64,000 nucleotides of DNA from JABMNT01 sp048262655 (GCA_048262655.1 JBLXEY010000006.1:124001-188000), one strand, 5' to 3'. Shown: positions 25,604-34,728, numbered from the stretch's first letter. Notes: generated by a model from the sequence alone, not told the origin. Numbers and translations are program-made.

Positions 25604-26326
25604 ATGAGGCTCGTAAATTTCCTGCTTATGATTGCTGCTCTTGCCGTTTCGGCGGGTGCTGCCCACATCTTTTTTAAGGCATCTGATACAGACCCGCAGG
25701 CGGCTCATCAGCAGGCTGTGGCCGCTCAGATCGAGACACATCTCTCCCTGGCAAAGAAAGGCGATGTCAGAGCGCAGTACCGCTTGGCAGAACTCTACAG
25801 AACGTCTGACGAACCTCTAAAAGATTATCTTTTGGCCTTAAAGTGGTATCGAACTTCCGCCGACCGCGGCAACACATTGTCTCAGTATGCACTCGGTAAT
25901 ATGTATGCAATGGGTGATGGCGTAAAACAAAATTACTATCGTGCCGCAGAATGGTATCGGTTGGCGGCAAATCTCTCAGGGCTTGCTGCAGCGCAATTCG
26001 CGCTGGGGGATATGTACTTCAATGGTCGCGGGGTCCCATCAAGCTACGGCATCGCTATCGAGTGGTATACGAAGGCGGCGAACCAAGGACATGCGGTCGC
26101 GCAGTATTTTCTTGGACAGATTAAAAAAGAAGGTTGGGGCACGGACAAAAATTATGTTGAAGCCTATAAATGGCTGTCCTTGGCGAACACGAAACGAAAA
26201 CAGGTTATTGCGAACAATGATCGCAATGACCCTCGGCAGGCTCTGGAAGCCCTAAAACCATTGATGAATAAATCCCAAAGAAAAGCTGGAGAAAACGCGG
26301 TAAAAGCATGGAAGCCAAGACGCTAA
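25604..26326 (+). CDS. Sel1-repeat protein with N-terminal membrane anchor or signal
   Basis: A 240-residue protein with a hydrophobic N-terminus (MRLVNFLLMIAALAVSAGAA) that is either a signal peptide or an anchor, followed by Sel1-type TPR units at about residues 42-195. Repeats show the LG.MY..G.GV..[D/N]Y..A..WY..AA..G pattern, for example ALGNMYAMGDGVKQNYYRA. Sel1 repeats mediate protein contacts. The last unit ends AYKWLSLANTK, a common terminal form. It follows the lipoprotein gene by 63 bp on the same strand. Confidence 0.85.
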   Translation: MRLVNFLLMIAALAVSAGAAHIFFKASDTDPQAAHQQAVAAQIETHLSLAKKGDVRAQYRLAELYRTSDEPLKDYLLALKWYRTSADRGNTLSQYALGNMYAMGDGVKQNYYRAAEWYRLAANLSGLAAAQFALGDMYFNGRGVPSSYGIAIEWYTKAANQGHAVAQYFLGQIKKEGWGTDKNYVEAYKWLSLANTKRKQVIANNDRNDPRQALEALKPLMNKSQRKAGENAVKAWKPRR

Positions 26327-26424
26327 CGATGCTTTAGCGGTGTTATCATGTATTGACCCAATCGTCGCCATAACGCACATTCACCGTCTGTTTTTATTCT
26401 TTGAATTAGGGGCTTTGTGAAACC

Positions 26425-27183
26425 TTGAGCGATAAAATTACTGCGATAACCTTTGATCTTTGGGACACCATTATTAGTGACGAATCTGATGAGCCCAAGC
26501 GTGCGGCGCAAGGCCTGCGTTCGAAGCCCGATGAGCGCCATCATCTGGTTCTTGAAGCTTTGAACCGCCATGCGCCTATTTCGTCGGAAGACCTTGCGAT
26601 TGGTTACGGCGTAGTCAACGCGGCTTTCGTCAAGTGCTGGAAAGGTCACTCCATTACCTGGACGGCACGTGAACGGCTCGAGGTGTTGCTCAATGGTTTG
26701 GGCCGGACATTGCCCGATGCCGAACTTGACGCACTCGCCCATGCGCAGGAACGGCTTGAACTGGATGTTCCTCCCGACCCAATTGAAGGCGCGCATGAGG
26801 CAGTGGCCGAGTTGGCCAGCCGTTATAAGCTCTGTGTCATTTCAGATACGATTATCACCTCTGGCACTGGCCTGCGGGAATGGTTGGAAATGCATGACCT
26901 TAAGCAATACTTCTCCGGGTTCGCCTTTTCCGATGAAGTTGGAAATTCAAAGCCCAATCGTGCAATGTTTGATTCAGCCGCGTCGCAGCTTGGTACCGAG
27001 TTTTCCCAGATGGTGCATATTGGTGATCGTGATCACAACGATGTCAAAGGCCCGCAAGCCCTTGGCATGAAGGCGGTACTCTTTACTGCTAAACGGGATG
27101 CCGACAAGGCGACAACTTCAGCCGATGCGATCTGCGAGCGTCATGCAGATTTGCCTGCCACCATTGACGCACTGGCGGGATAA
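26425..27183 (+). CDS. HAD-superfamily hydrolase (COG1011-like)
   Basis: A 252-residue HAD hydrolase starting with TTG. Motif I is ITFDLWDTI: nucleophile Asp11, but the usual second Asp at +2 is Trp, as in many haloacid-dehalogenase-like rather than phosphatase members. A helical cap (about 30-110), motif II in VISDTIITSG, a Lys in NSKPNRAMF and motif IV HIGDRDHNDVKGPQALGM follow. It is the first gene of a four-gene operon with two amidotransferases and a FAD oxidoreductase (5-bp gap to the next). The substrate is unknown. Confidence 0.83.
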   Translation: MSDKITAITFDLWDTIISDESDEPKRAAQGLRSKPDERHHLVLEALNRHAPISSEDLAIGYGVVNAAFVKCWKGHSITWTARERLEVLLNGLGRTLPDAELDALAHAQERLELDVPPDPIEGAHEAVAELASRYKLCVISDTIITSGTGLREWLEMHDLKQYFSGFAFSDEVGNSKPNRAMFDSAASQLGTEFSQMVHIGDRDHNDVKGPQALGMKAVLFTAKRDADKATTSADAICERHADLPATIDALAG

Positions 27184-27188
27184 AAAAT

Positions 27189-28058
27189 ATGGCGATAGCA
27201 CCCCGAATTTTGGTTGTTGATGGCTACGTGAAGTCGGCGCGCGATGAACTGGAAGCGGGTGGCGCGACCGCCGCGGGTAATCAGTACGTTAAAATGCTGA
27301 CCACGATTTGCCCGGATGTCATCTGTGATATCATTTACCCCAGTGATCCCGGAACCGCCGTTCCGTCCGGCAACGCCTTGTCGGATTATGATGGTGTTGC
27401 CTGGACAGGGTGTAGTTTGACGGTATTTGAAGATACGCCAGAGGTGAATACCCAGCTTGGCTTTGCGCGGGCGTGTTTTGAAGCCGGTGTGCCCGGTTTT
27501 GGAAGCTGTTGGGCGGCGCAAATTGCTGTGGTCGCCGCTGGTGGTATATGTCGTGCAAATCCCAACGGGCGCGAAATGGGGTTTGCTCGTAAAATCCAGC
27601 TCACCGACGCGGGCCGCGGTCACCCCATGTATGAGGGGAAGACGAGCGTCTTCGATGCTTACATTAGCCATGTAGATGAAATCACCCATGTGCCGGCGGG
27701 CAGTGTTGTGCTGTCTGGCAATGCCTTTACCCGGGTTCAGTCCGTTTCAGTCTTATACAAAGGGACTCCATTTTGGGGGCTGCAATATCATCCGGAATAT
27801 GATTTGCGCGAAATGGCTCGCTTGACCTGGTGTCGGATTGATAAATTGATGGGCCTTGGGTTTTTCAAAGATCGACAGGCGGGCGAAGACCATGTCGCAC
27901 TCCTGGAAAAGTTGCACGAGGATCCCAACCGTTTTGATCTTGCATGGCGGTTGGGAATTGATGACGATATCCTTGATGACGATGTGCGCCGATTAGAAGT
28001 GCGGAACTGGATTTATAGACTCGTTGTGCCGACAATGCTCGCCAAAGGGCGGGGGTAA
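27189..28058 (+). CDS. Class I glutamine amidotransferase-like protein, copy 1
   Basis: A 289-residue protein with a GATase1 fold: nucleophile Cys107 in FGSCWAAQ and the His201-Pro-Glu203 pair in LQYHPEYD, so the triad is complete. The blocks NPNGREMGFARK and HVPAGSVVL are shared with the next gene. A C-terminal extension (about 245-285) has the pattern DLAWRLGIDDDILDDDVRRLEVRNW. No synthase domain is attached, so ammonia would be passed to a partner or the enzyme is a hydrolase/peptidase of this fold. It lies 5 bp after the HAD gene. Confidence 0.85.
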   Translation: MAIAPRILVVDGYVKSARDELEAGGATAAGNQYVKMLTTICPDVICDIIYPSDPGTAVPSGNALSDYDGVAWTGCSLTVFEDTPEVNTQLGFARACFEAGVPGFGSCWAAQIAVVAAGGICRANPNGREMGFARKIQLTDAGRGHPMYEGKTSVFDAYISHVDEITHVPAGSVVLSGNAFTRVQSVSVLYKGTPFWGLQYHPEYDLREMARLTWCRIDKLMGLGFFKDRQAGEDHVALLEKLHEDPNRFDLAWRLGIDDDILDDDVRRLEVRNWIYRLVVPTMLAKGRG

Positions 28059-28059
28059 G

Positions 28060-28929
28060 ATGGGTTCAGTTCCTCGCATATTGATTGCTGAAGGCAATCC
28101 CGCTGACCGTCGTGAAGTGGTCGTGAACGGCGGTGGTGCATTGGGCAGTGCTGCCTATTCTCAGTCGATCAGACATATTTGCCCAGATGCTGCCATTGAC
28201 GTTATTTATCCTGCGGACAATGGCTCGGCCTTTCCGGCAGGAACATCGTTTGATGATTTCGACGGATTTATTCTGGGCGGGTCTGCGTTAAATTTACCGT
28301 CTGATGCCGACACCCCGCATGTCACAAGGCAGGTTGAGTTGGCGCGCGCTGCTTTTAGCGCACAAATCCCGTTTCTGGGCAGTTGTTGGGGGTTGCAGGT
28401 TGCCGCTGCGGCCGCTGGTGGCATTGTTGGTGTAAACCCGCGGGGCCGGGAAATGGGGTTTGCACGCAAAGTTACGCTGACCAGCGCGGGCCAAGCTTCT
28501 CCTTTTTTCGAAGGGAAGGCAGGTGTATTTGATTCACCCGCTATCCATTTTGATGAAGTTACGCACCTTCCCGCTGGTAGCGTTGTGCTCGCAGAAAATA
28601 ATCATACCGGAATTCAGGCTGCACTTATTCGATACAACGGCGGTACTTTTTGGGGCGTTCAATATCACCCCGAATTTGATTTGGCGCATATGGCGGGATT
28701 GATTAACAGCTACGCTGCTGGATTGAGCGAAGACGGTTTTTACGAGAACGAAGAAGCTGCTCATTCCCATGCCAACGATATGGCGCTTTTACATCAGGAC
28801 CCCAGCCGTAAAGACCTTGCCTGGTCTTTAGGTGTTGATCAGGACATTCTTGATCCGGACATCAGACTGCGCGAGGTCGCTAACTGGGTGGAGCAATATG
28901 TCATACCGCGCGCCGCGGCGCGGGGGTAA
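28060..28929 (+). CDS. Class I glutamine amidotransferase-like protein, copy 2
   Basis: Also 289 residues and clearly a paralogue of the gene before it. It has Cys109 in LGSCWGLQ, His203-Pro-Glu205 in VQYHPEFD, NPRGREMGFARK, LPAGSVVL and the same C-terminal extension (DLAWSLGVDQDILDPDIR). Both copies keep the catalytic residues, so neither is decayed; they may form a heterodimer or differ in substrate. ATG 28060, one base after the previous stop with a GGGCGGGGG ribosome site, is chosen over an earlier in-frame start. Its stop overlaps the start of the FAD gene (TAATG). Confidence 0.85.
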   Translation: MGSVPRILIAEGNPADRREVVVNGGGALGSAAYSQSIRHICPDAAIDVIYPADNGSAFPAGTSFDDFDGFILGGSALNLPSDADTPHVTRQVELARAAFSAQIPFLGSCWGLQVAAAAAGGIVGVNPRGREMGFARKVTLTSAGQASPFFEGKAGVFDSPAIHFDEVTHLPAGSVVLAENNHTGIQAALIRYNGGTFWGVQYHPEFDLAHMAGLINSYAAGLSEDGFYENEEAAHSHANDMALLHQDPSRKDLAWSLGVDQDILDPDIRLREVANWVEQYVIPRAAARG

Positions 28930-30515
28930 TGGCGACCGATTGCGATGTCGCGATTATCGGGGCCGGTCATAACGGGCTGGTTTGCGCTGCGTACCTTGCG
29001 AAGGCAGGGCTCCGTGTAAAAATATTCGAACGCCGCCATGTGGTCGGTGGCGCAGCGGTTACGGAAGAGTTTCATCCCGGATTTCGAAACTCCGTATGTT
29101 CCTATACGGTCAGTCTTTTGAACCGGAAAGTTGTTGATGATTTAGACCTCTATTCTTTTGGTCTCAAAATCATTGAACGCCCTCTGGCTAATTTTATGCC
29201 TCTAGATCAAACCGAGTATCTCGAGGGGCATGCTTCCGTTGAGAAAATGACAGCTGAAATCGCTCGTTTTTCAGAACGCGATGCGGCAAATCTGGAAAGT
29301 TACGAAGCAACGTTATCGCGGCTCGCAAACGTCCTTCAATCACTATTGCTGGAGACACCGCCTAACGTCGGTGGGGGGCTAGCCGATATATGGCGATTGT
29401 GGAAAACCGGGCGGCGCTTTCAGGGGCTTGATCTTGAAGACCAGCGCGATTTTGCGGATATCATGACGCTCAGTGCAGATGCGTTCCTAAGCCGCTGGTT
29501 TGAAAGTCCACCTGTTAAAGCGCTGTTTGCATTCGACGGTGTGGTCGGCAATTACGCAAGTCCCGAAATGCCGGGAACCGCTTATGTCTTATTGCATCAT
29601 TGTTTCGGTGATATTCTGGAGCGCCCGGGGGCGTGGGGGCATGCCATCGGTGGCATGGGGGCGATCACCCAAGCGATGGCGCAGGCCGCAGAGAAAGCCG
29701 GCGCTCAAATTGAAACGTCCAGTGCGGTCCGTCACGTGATGTCGGAAGGTAAGCGGGTAACGGGGATCGTTCTGGAAGACGGTCGAACGATAACCGCACG
29801 GGCTGTCGCAGCAAATACACACCCGACTTTACTTTTTCAAAAACTGATTGGCCCAGAAGCTCTGCCGAGCGGTTTTCTAAAGCGTATGGAAAACATTTAT
29901 TCCGGCTCGGCAACGCTCCGAATGAACGTCGCGTTGAACGAGCTTCCGGATTTTAAGTGCCTAAAGGGGACGCAGCAATCCGAACACCATACAGGTGGCA
30001 TCATCATGGCCCCCAGTATCGCTTATATGGACGCTGCTTATCGGGATGCGCGTGATTTCGGGTGGTCTCGCCAACCGATTGTTGAAATGCTCATTCCCAG
30101 TACGATTGATGAGACGCTGGCACCTGCCGGAAAGCATGTCGCCAGCCTGTTTTGTCAGCACTTTGATCCGAATTTATCCGATGGCCGTAATTGGGACGAA
30201 TGCCGTGATCAAGCGGTTGAGGCCATTATAGATGTGGTTGATGCGCTGGCGCCGAACTTCAAATCTTCGATTATCGCGAAACAGATTTTGACACCGCTTG
30301 ATTTAGAGCGCGAGTTTGGTTTGATCGGCGGCGATATTTTTCACGGCGCATTGAACCTTAATCAATTATTCAGCGCCCGGCCAACCCTCGGTCATGCGGA
30401 TTATCGGATGCCAATCGACGGCCTTTATCTTTGCGGGGCAGGTGCCCACCCCGGTGGAGGCGTGACGGGTGCTCCGGGTCATAATGCCGCCCGCGAAATC
30501 TTGCGCGATCTCTAA
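28929..30515 (+). CDS. FAD-dependent oxidoreductase, phytoene-desaturase/PYROXD2-like
   Basis: A 528-residue flavoprotein of the phytoene dehydrogenase/amine oxidase superfamily (COG1233). The N-terminal dinucleotide motif is DVAIIGAGHNGLVCAAYLAKAG with KIFERRHVVGGAAVTEE, the centre has GAWGHAIGGMGAITQAMA, and the C-terminal FAD closure is GLYLCGAGAHPGGGVTGAPGHNAA. Members desaturate or oxidise carotenoids, amines or unknown compounds. It is translationally coupled to the second amidotransferase (shared TAATG), so the four genes probably act on one substrate. No carotenoid gene is near. Confidence 0.88.
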   Translation: MATDCDVAIIGAGHNGLVCAAYLAKAGLRVKIFERRHVVGGAAVTEEFHPGFRNSVCSYTVSLLNRKVVDDLDLYSFGLKIIERPLANFMPLDQTEYLEGHASVEKMTAEIARFSERDAANLESYEATLSRLANVLQSLLLETPPNVGGGLADIWRLWKTGRRFQGLDLEDQRDFADIMTLSADAFLSRWFESPPVKALFAFDGVVGNYASPEMPGTAYVLLHHCFGDILERPGAWGHAIGGMGAITQAMAQAAEKAGAQIETSSAVRHVMSEGKRVTGIVLEDGRTITARAVAANTHPTLLFQKLIGPEALPSGFLKRMENIYSGSATLRMNVALNELPDFKCLKGTQQSEHHTGGIIMAPSIAYMDAAYRDARDFGWSRQPIVEMLIPSTIDETLAPAGKHVASLFCQHFDPNLSDGRNWDECRDQAVEAIIDVVDALAPNFKSSIIAKQILTPLDLEREFGLIGGDIFHGALNLNQLFSARPTLGHADYRMPIDGLYLCGAGAHPGGGVTGAPGHNAAREILRDL

Positions 30516-30520
30516 GTCTC

Positions 30521-31168
30521 TTACGATCCGCCGAGCAAGCCGCTAGCGCCGATGCCATCAAATATAAACTGTACAGCGAGTGCAGTAATAAGGACCCCGA
30601 CAATTCTTGAAATGACATTCAGTCCGGTTACACCAAGAAAACGCTGCAGCTGTGTTGCCATAAACAAGCAGATTAAAGAGAGAAGAAGGACGGCTGCAAG
30701 TGCCGCCAGTATTGTCGCCTGCTGAGCAACCTCTCCTTCATGTTTTGCCATAAACAGGACAACCGCGCCCATGGCGCCAGGGCCAGCAATCAGTGGTGTG
30801 GCGAGAGGGAATACAGAAATGTCTTGTTTGTGTGATGCTTCTTCTGCTTCGTCGGCTGTGGTGCTGCTAATTCCAGTTGCCTGTGCCAATACCATGTTGA
30901 TACCAACCAAAAGCAAGAGAATGCCGCCTGATGTTTTGAGTGCTGCCAGCGTGATCCCCATGTAGGCCAGGACACCCGCACCAAAAAAGGCGAAAAGAAA
31001 TAAAATGATTGTTGCTATAAGCACACCTTTGATGGCCATTGATCGCCGGGCCTTGGCGGGCATGCCAGCCGTCAGGCCTGCGAAAATAGCGGCAATATCC
31101 ACGGGTCCCACGGTCGCAAAGAAAGTCGTGAAAGCGACGAGCGCGGTTTCAATGATTTCTGGGTTCAT
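30521..31168 (-). CDS. MarC-family integral membrane protein
   Basis: A 215-residue protein with six predicted membrane helices and family motifs GPVDIAAIFAGLT near the N-terminus and PLATPLIAGPGAMGAVV in the middle. MarC proteins (UPF0056) were once linked to multiple antibiotic resistance but their function is unproven. ATG 31168 gives the usual family start; a longer reading from 31222 adds 18 residues. It is convergent with the FAD gene, 5 bp apart. Confidence 0.88.
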   Translation of the reverse strand: MNPEIIETALVAFTTFFATVGPVDIAAIFAGLTAGMPAKARRSMAIKGVLIATIILFLFAFFGAGVLAYMGITLAALKTSGGILLLLVGINMVLAQATGISSTTADEAEEASHKQDISVFPLATPLIAGPGAMGAVVLFMAKHEGEVAQQATILAALAAVLLLSLICLFMATQLQRFLGVTGLNVISRIVGVLITALAVQFIFDGIGASGLLGGS

Positions 31169-31310
31169 CGGGGTGCCTATCGAAATTTCATTCCGAATGC
31201 CATATGTGCCGGAAAAACTCAATGTTTAAAGGCTTTTGTGTGTTTTCTATTGACCCAAAAAAGGTTGCCGTTTATTGCCTTCGCAGGAAAATTTAGAAAA
31301 GGGGCCAACG

Positions 31311-32162
31311 ATGGCGAATGAAGATGGATACGTGTCGCCGGGCAGCCGCGATGAAGCCTTTGTTGAAACCACCCTTAAACTGGCGACATGGAACCTATGG
31401 TGGCGGTTTGGCCCTTGGCGCGAACGCCAACCTTTGATCATTGATACCCTTCGTGATCTGGATGCCGACGTTCTCTGCCTTCAGGAGCTGTGGGGAGAAC
31501 TGGGTAAGGATCAGGCCGCCGAAATTGCCGACGAATTAGATTATCACGCTATTTACGAACCTGTCTTGCCAATCGATGGCGTCGATTGGGGCATGGGAAT
31601 CCTGTCCCGGTGGCCTTTATTAGAGACATCAGCTTTCGTCTTGCCATCAATGCCAAGTGATGACGGCAGTCGTGATTGCAAGGCCATGTGGGCCCGCATC
31701 GATGGGCCGCGTGGCGCTATTGATGTGCTCAACACGCATTTGAGTTGGCGGCCAGAAGAAAGCGCTATTCGCCAGCAGCAAATGGCCGCGATTGCCAAAT
31801 ATACGAAAGAAACGCACAGGGGTGGAATGCCGCCAATCCTGTGTGGTGACTTTAATGCTATTCCGACAGCAGATGAAATTCGGATGATGACAGGTGAAGC
31901 ACCGGTGCCGGTTGACGGGCTTTATTTTATAGATGCATGGCGGGCCGCAGGTCGGGAGGAGCCGGGTTATACATGGGATCGTACGAACAGTCTCACCCAG
32001 AAAGCCTTGCTGCCCAATCGCAGACTTGATTATGTTTTTGTTGGTGAACCGGCGCTTAACGGTGCCGGTCATGTTCTGAAGGCATCGCGGATTGGAACGG
32101 AAGCTACAGACGGACTGTTTGCAAGTGATCACTATGGTGTCGAGGTCGAACTGAGGTACTAA
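31311..32162 (+). CDS. Endonuclease/exonuclease/phosphatase-family hydrolase
   Basis: A 283-residue EEP-fold enzyme. Metal and catalytic motifs are present in order: LATWNLWWR, CLQEL, LNTHLSWR, CGDFNAIP and the terminal SDHYGV. There is no signal peptide, so it is cytoplasmic. Candidates include an exonuclease III-like nuclease or a phosphodiesterase; the substrate is open. ATG 31311 with AAAAGGGG upstream (31297-31304) is chosen over ATG 31275. Confidence 0.85.
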   Translation: MANEDGYVSPGSRDEAFVETTLKLATWNLWWRFGPWRERQPLIIDTLRDLDADVLCLQELWGELGKDQAAEIADELDYHAIYEPVLPIDGVDWGMGILSRWPLLETSAFVLPSMPSDDGSRDCKAMWARIDGPRGAIDVLNTHLSWRPEESAIRQQQMAAIAKYTKETHRGGMPPILCGDFNAIPTADEIRMMTGEAPVPVDGLYFIDAWRAAGREEPGYTWDRTNSLTQKALLPNRRLDYVFVGEPALNGAGHVLKASRIGTEATDGLFASDHYGVEVELRY

Positions 32163-32420
32163 ATCACGCCTGGCAAAGAACCATGATGATCGAGATGGCA
32201 ACTACGTATCCAGGTGCAGTTGCAATCGGCCTGGGCTCCTTTTTGGATTAACGTCCGCTGCTTGCCATCAAAAACAAGGTTGCCAAAGCCGCCTCTCAGA
32301 GCAAATCAACTGGTTTGAAATCCATAGAGGCTGGTCTGGTGTTTTTCATGCGTGCGGTATATATCATTTACCTAGGCTTGGACCTTCCTGTCCGGTTTTA
32401 TTTATTTGATTGCATGAACT

Positions 32421-33629
32421 GTGAACGCTTCAACACGTAACCCGCCGCCCTTGCTCATGCTTGTTGCGGTAAGCGCTATTAATCCGCTGGCTCTCAATAT
32501 TTTCATGCCATCGATGCCAGGAATGGTGCGCGTTTTCGATACGGATTATTCGACGGTCCAGCTGGCCCTCACCCTGTTTTTGGCAAGCATTGCTTTATCG
32601 CAACTAATTATAGGACCTTTATCGGATCGGTTTGGTCGACGTCCGGTGGTCTTGTATGGCACCGCCTTGTTTTTGATTGCATCCACTGTTTGTATTTTTG
32701 CAACTTCCATCGAAATGTTGATTGTCGGCAGAATCCTGCAAGCGTTTGGTGGATGCACCGGTATGGTTATGGCCCGTGCGATTGTCCGTGATATGCATGG
32801 TCTCGATAAATCAGCGTCCATGATCGGTTACGTGACGATGGCAATGGTCGTTGTTCCGATGATGGCGCCGATGATGGGCGGATATCTCGATGGAGCCTAC
32901 GGCTGGCAAGCCAGTTTCGTTCTGGTGCTTGTGTTTGCTTCGGTAGCGTTGGTATTTGCATTTCATTACATTGGAGAGACCCATAAAGGGCCGTTTCGAG
33001 CGGAAAACCCGGTTCGTATGATAATCAGCTACGGGGCTTTGTTGCGTAAATCCAAATTTGTGTGGCCGGCATTGCAAGTCTCTTTCTCGACGGCGGCTTT
33101 CTTCGCTTTTCTGGGGGGTGCACCATACGTAACCATCGACTTGTTGGGGGGTAGTCCCGTTGAATATGGTCTGTATTTCGTGTTTCCAAGTAGCTGTTAT
33201 ATGTTGGGAAACTTTATTACCGGGCAGATGTCAGAAAAGTGGGGGGCTGGGCGCCTTGTCGCTATTGGCTTGGGTGTCTCCATGTTGGGCGGCTTTTGGC
33301 TACTTATAAATTATTATGTGTTCGACCTTTCGATCCTGACTTTGTTTATCGGTATGGGATTCATTGCGTTGGGTAATGGATTGACATTGCCGAGTGGAAC
33401 AGCGGCCGCTATTAGCGCCGATTCAAGCCGTGTTGGCGCTGCAGCCGGGCTGTCTGGATCCATGCAGTTGGGTGCCGGAGCGACATCGTCCTTCCTGGCT
33501 GGGTGGTTTCTTTCCGGTTCAAGCAACGCATTACCACTGGTCATCATCATGAGTATGTGCGTCTTTATGGCCATCGTTGTTCAACTGGCCGGACTGATTT
33601 TTACAGATAAGAACGCTAATCCTAGCTGA
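32421..33629 (+). CDS. MFS efflux transporter, Bcr/CflA family
   Basis: A 402-residue exporter with twelve predicted membrane helices. The start NPPPLLMLVAVSAINPLALN, the loop GPLSDRFGRRPVVL (motif A of the major facilitator superfamily) and GRILQAFGGCTGMVMARAIVRD are typical of the Bcr/CflA drug-resistance family. It probably exports drugs or metabolites with proton antiport. The start is GTG 32421 with a weak ribosome site. In the 258-bp gap before it I see nothing recognisable. It overlaps the convergent YbaK gene by 8 bp. Confidence 0.88.
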   Translation: MNASTRNPPPLLMLVAVSAINPLALNIFMPSMPGMVRVFDTDYSTVQLALTLFLASIALSQLIIGPLSDRFGRRPVVLYGTALFLIASTVCIFATSIEMLIVGRILQAFGGCTGMVMARAIVRDMHGLDKSASMIGYVTMAMVVVPMMAPMMGGYLDGAYGWQASFVLVLVFASVALVFAFHYIGETHKGPFRAENPVRMIISYGALLRKSKFVWPALQVSFSTAAFFAFLGGAPYVTIDLLGGSPVEYGLYFVFPSSCYMLGNFITGQMSEKWGAGRLVAIGLGVSMLGGFWLLINYYVFDLSILTLFIGMGFIALGNGLTLPSGTAAAISADSSRVGAAAGLSGSMQLGAGATSSFLAGWFLSGSSNALPLVIIMSMCVFMAIVVQLAGLIFTDKNANPS

Positions 33630-34104
33630 TTGATATTTCCGAATACTGTGGTTTCACAATTCTTTCGTAGTCACTAAATGCCATGAAGATCGAGCGGTCC
33701 AGACGTCCCGCATTGAACACCACTTCTTCGTTATTCTTGCAGGCCGGGTCCACAATCACTGGCAGTTCGTCACGAAAACTGAACGGTGGGACCGCGCCCA
33801 TGACGCAACCCGTCATTTCTGTCGCCTCTTCTTCCGGTGAAAAGCGGCCTTTTTGCGCCCCCATGGCGCGACAAAGTGCTTTCATATCCAGTTTACGAAT
33901 GCCGGGAAGGATGGCTAACACATATCGTTTCCCGCCACCACCACCCCGCACAGAGGCGACGATGGCCTTCATGGCCTGAGCCGGATCATTGCCACGAATT
34001 TTGCTGATTTCTTCGGAGCGACCTTCGAGGATATGTTCAACAATTCGGTAGCGTGCATTGTTTTCGTCAAGGAGGGCGATCAAACGTTCATGTGTCGATG
34101 TCAT
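33622..34104 (-). CDS. YbaK/prolyl-tRNA-editing domain protein
   Basis: A 160-residue stand-alone editing domain related to YbaK/ProX, which hydrolyse mischarged aminoacyl-tRNA (Cys- or Ala-tRNA-Pro). Visible pieces are YRIVEHILEGRSEEISKIRG, MKAIVASVRG, KRYVLAILPGIRKLDMKAL and CVMGAVPPFSF, where the GxxxPF segment belongs to the substrate pocket. ATG 34104 is chosen because the longer reading to 34164 is Pro-rich and runs into marR. It lies 23 bp behind the marR gene on the same strand. Confidence 0.85.
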   Translation of the reverse strand: MTSTHERLIALLDENNARYRIVEHILEGRSEEISKIRGNDPAQAMKAIVASVRGGGGGKRYVLAILPGIRKLDMKALCRAMGAQKGRFSPEEEATEMTGCVMGAVPPFSFRDELPVIVDPACKNNEEVVFNAGRLDRSIFMAFSDYERIVKPQYSEISIS

Positions 34105-34127
34105 TGCAGGCTCGGCTGGTTTTGGTT

Positions 34128-34637
34128 CTATAAAGGGGAGGGGCCTTCGTAATCTAATAACCACTGCTTCAGGAGTTTTGCAAATACTTCCCGCTCGGCA
34201 GCACTAAAAGATTTCAATAGGGATTCCTGATATGCGACGTGGGCCAAAAGTGCCTCTTCGATTTTTTGCTGCCCTGTCGGTGTCAGTTTTACGAGAACGG
34301 CTCTCCTATCCTCTTCATCAGGGACGCGGTTAACAAAACCTAACTTCTCCAGCTTATCAATGCGACTGGTCATGGTCCCAGACGTCAACATCGTGGCCTG
34401 ATAGAGTTGTGTGGGCTTGAGCGCATGCGGGCTGCCTGCACGGACCAGGGTTGCCAAAACATCAAAGTCCCCCGCTTCCAAACCGAACCTTTTGAAGTTG
34501 TCCTTTAGCTTTTTCATGATGACGGCATTGATGCGCGATATTCGGCCAAAAACAGCCATTGCACTAACGTCGAGATCTGGGCGCTCGTCTTTCCATTGAC
34601 GTATGACGCCGTCTACATGATCTGTTTTTTCTGTCAT
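34128..34637 (-). CDS. MarR-family transcriptional regulator
   Basis: A 169-residue winged-helix repressor: LEAGDFDVLATLVRAG, LTSGTMTSRIDKLEKLGFVNRVPDEEDRRAVLVKLT (recognition helix and wing with the conserved DxR) and C-terminal dimerisation helices. It is divergent from the EamA transporter. The 106-bp gap holds a 24-bp perfect palindrome and a weaker copy, the likely binding sites for control of both genes. Its ligand is probably a substrate of the transporter or a related compound. Confidence 0.92.
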   Translation of the reverse strand: MTEKTDHVDGVIRQWKDERPDLDVSAMAVFGRISRINAVIMKKLKDNFKRFGLEAGDFDVLATLVRAGSPHALKPTQLYQATMLTSGTMTSRIDKLEKLGFVNRVPDEEDRRAVLVKLTPTGQQKIEEALLAHVAYQESLLKSFSAAEREVFAKLLKQWLLDYEGPSPL

Positions 34638-34658
34638 GGGTTATCCTGTTTCAAATTT

Positions 34659-34676
34659 TATCTTGAAGCAAAGATA
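34659..34676. promoter_or_regulatory. Second, imperfect MarR-like site
   Basis: TATCTTGAAGCAAAGATA repeats the TATCTT...AAGATA arms of the perfect palindrome about 45 bp away, placed near the marR start where it could give autorepression. Confidence 0.5.
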
Positions 34677-34704
34677 CTTGACTTCAAAAGAAAATGGAAT
34701 ATGT

Positions 34705-34728
34705 ATTTATCTTGATATCAAGATAAAT
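34705..34728. promoter_or_regulatory. 24-bp perfect palindrome, probable MarR operator
   Basis: The arm ATTTATCTTGAT is followed directly by its exact complement ATCAAGATAAAT. It lies between the divergent marR and eamA genes, 16 bp before the eamA start, where a bound repressor would block transcription or initiation. The TATCTTGATATCAAGATA core is of the type bound by MarR proteins. Confidence 0.8.

Noticed and set aside
32163..32420. Possible gene remnant before the MFS transporter
   Set aside because: A short frame beginning MMIEMATTYPGAVAIG stops after about 20 codons; nothing recognisable.
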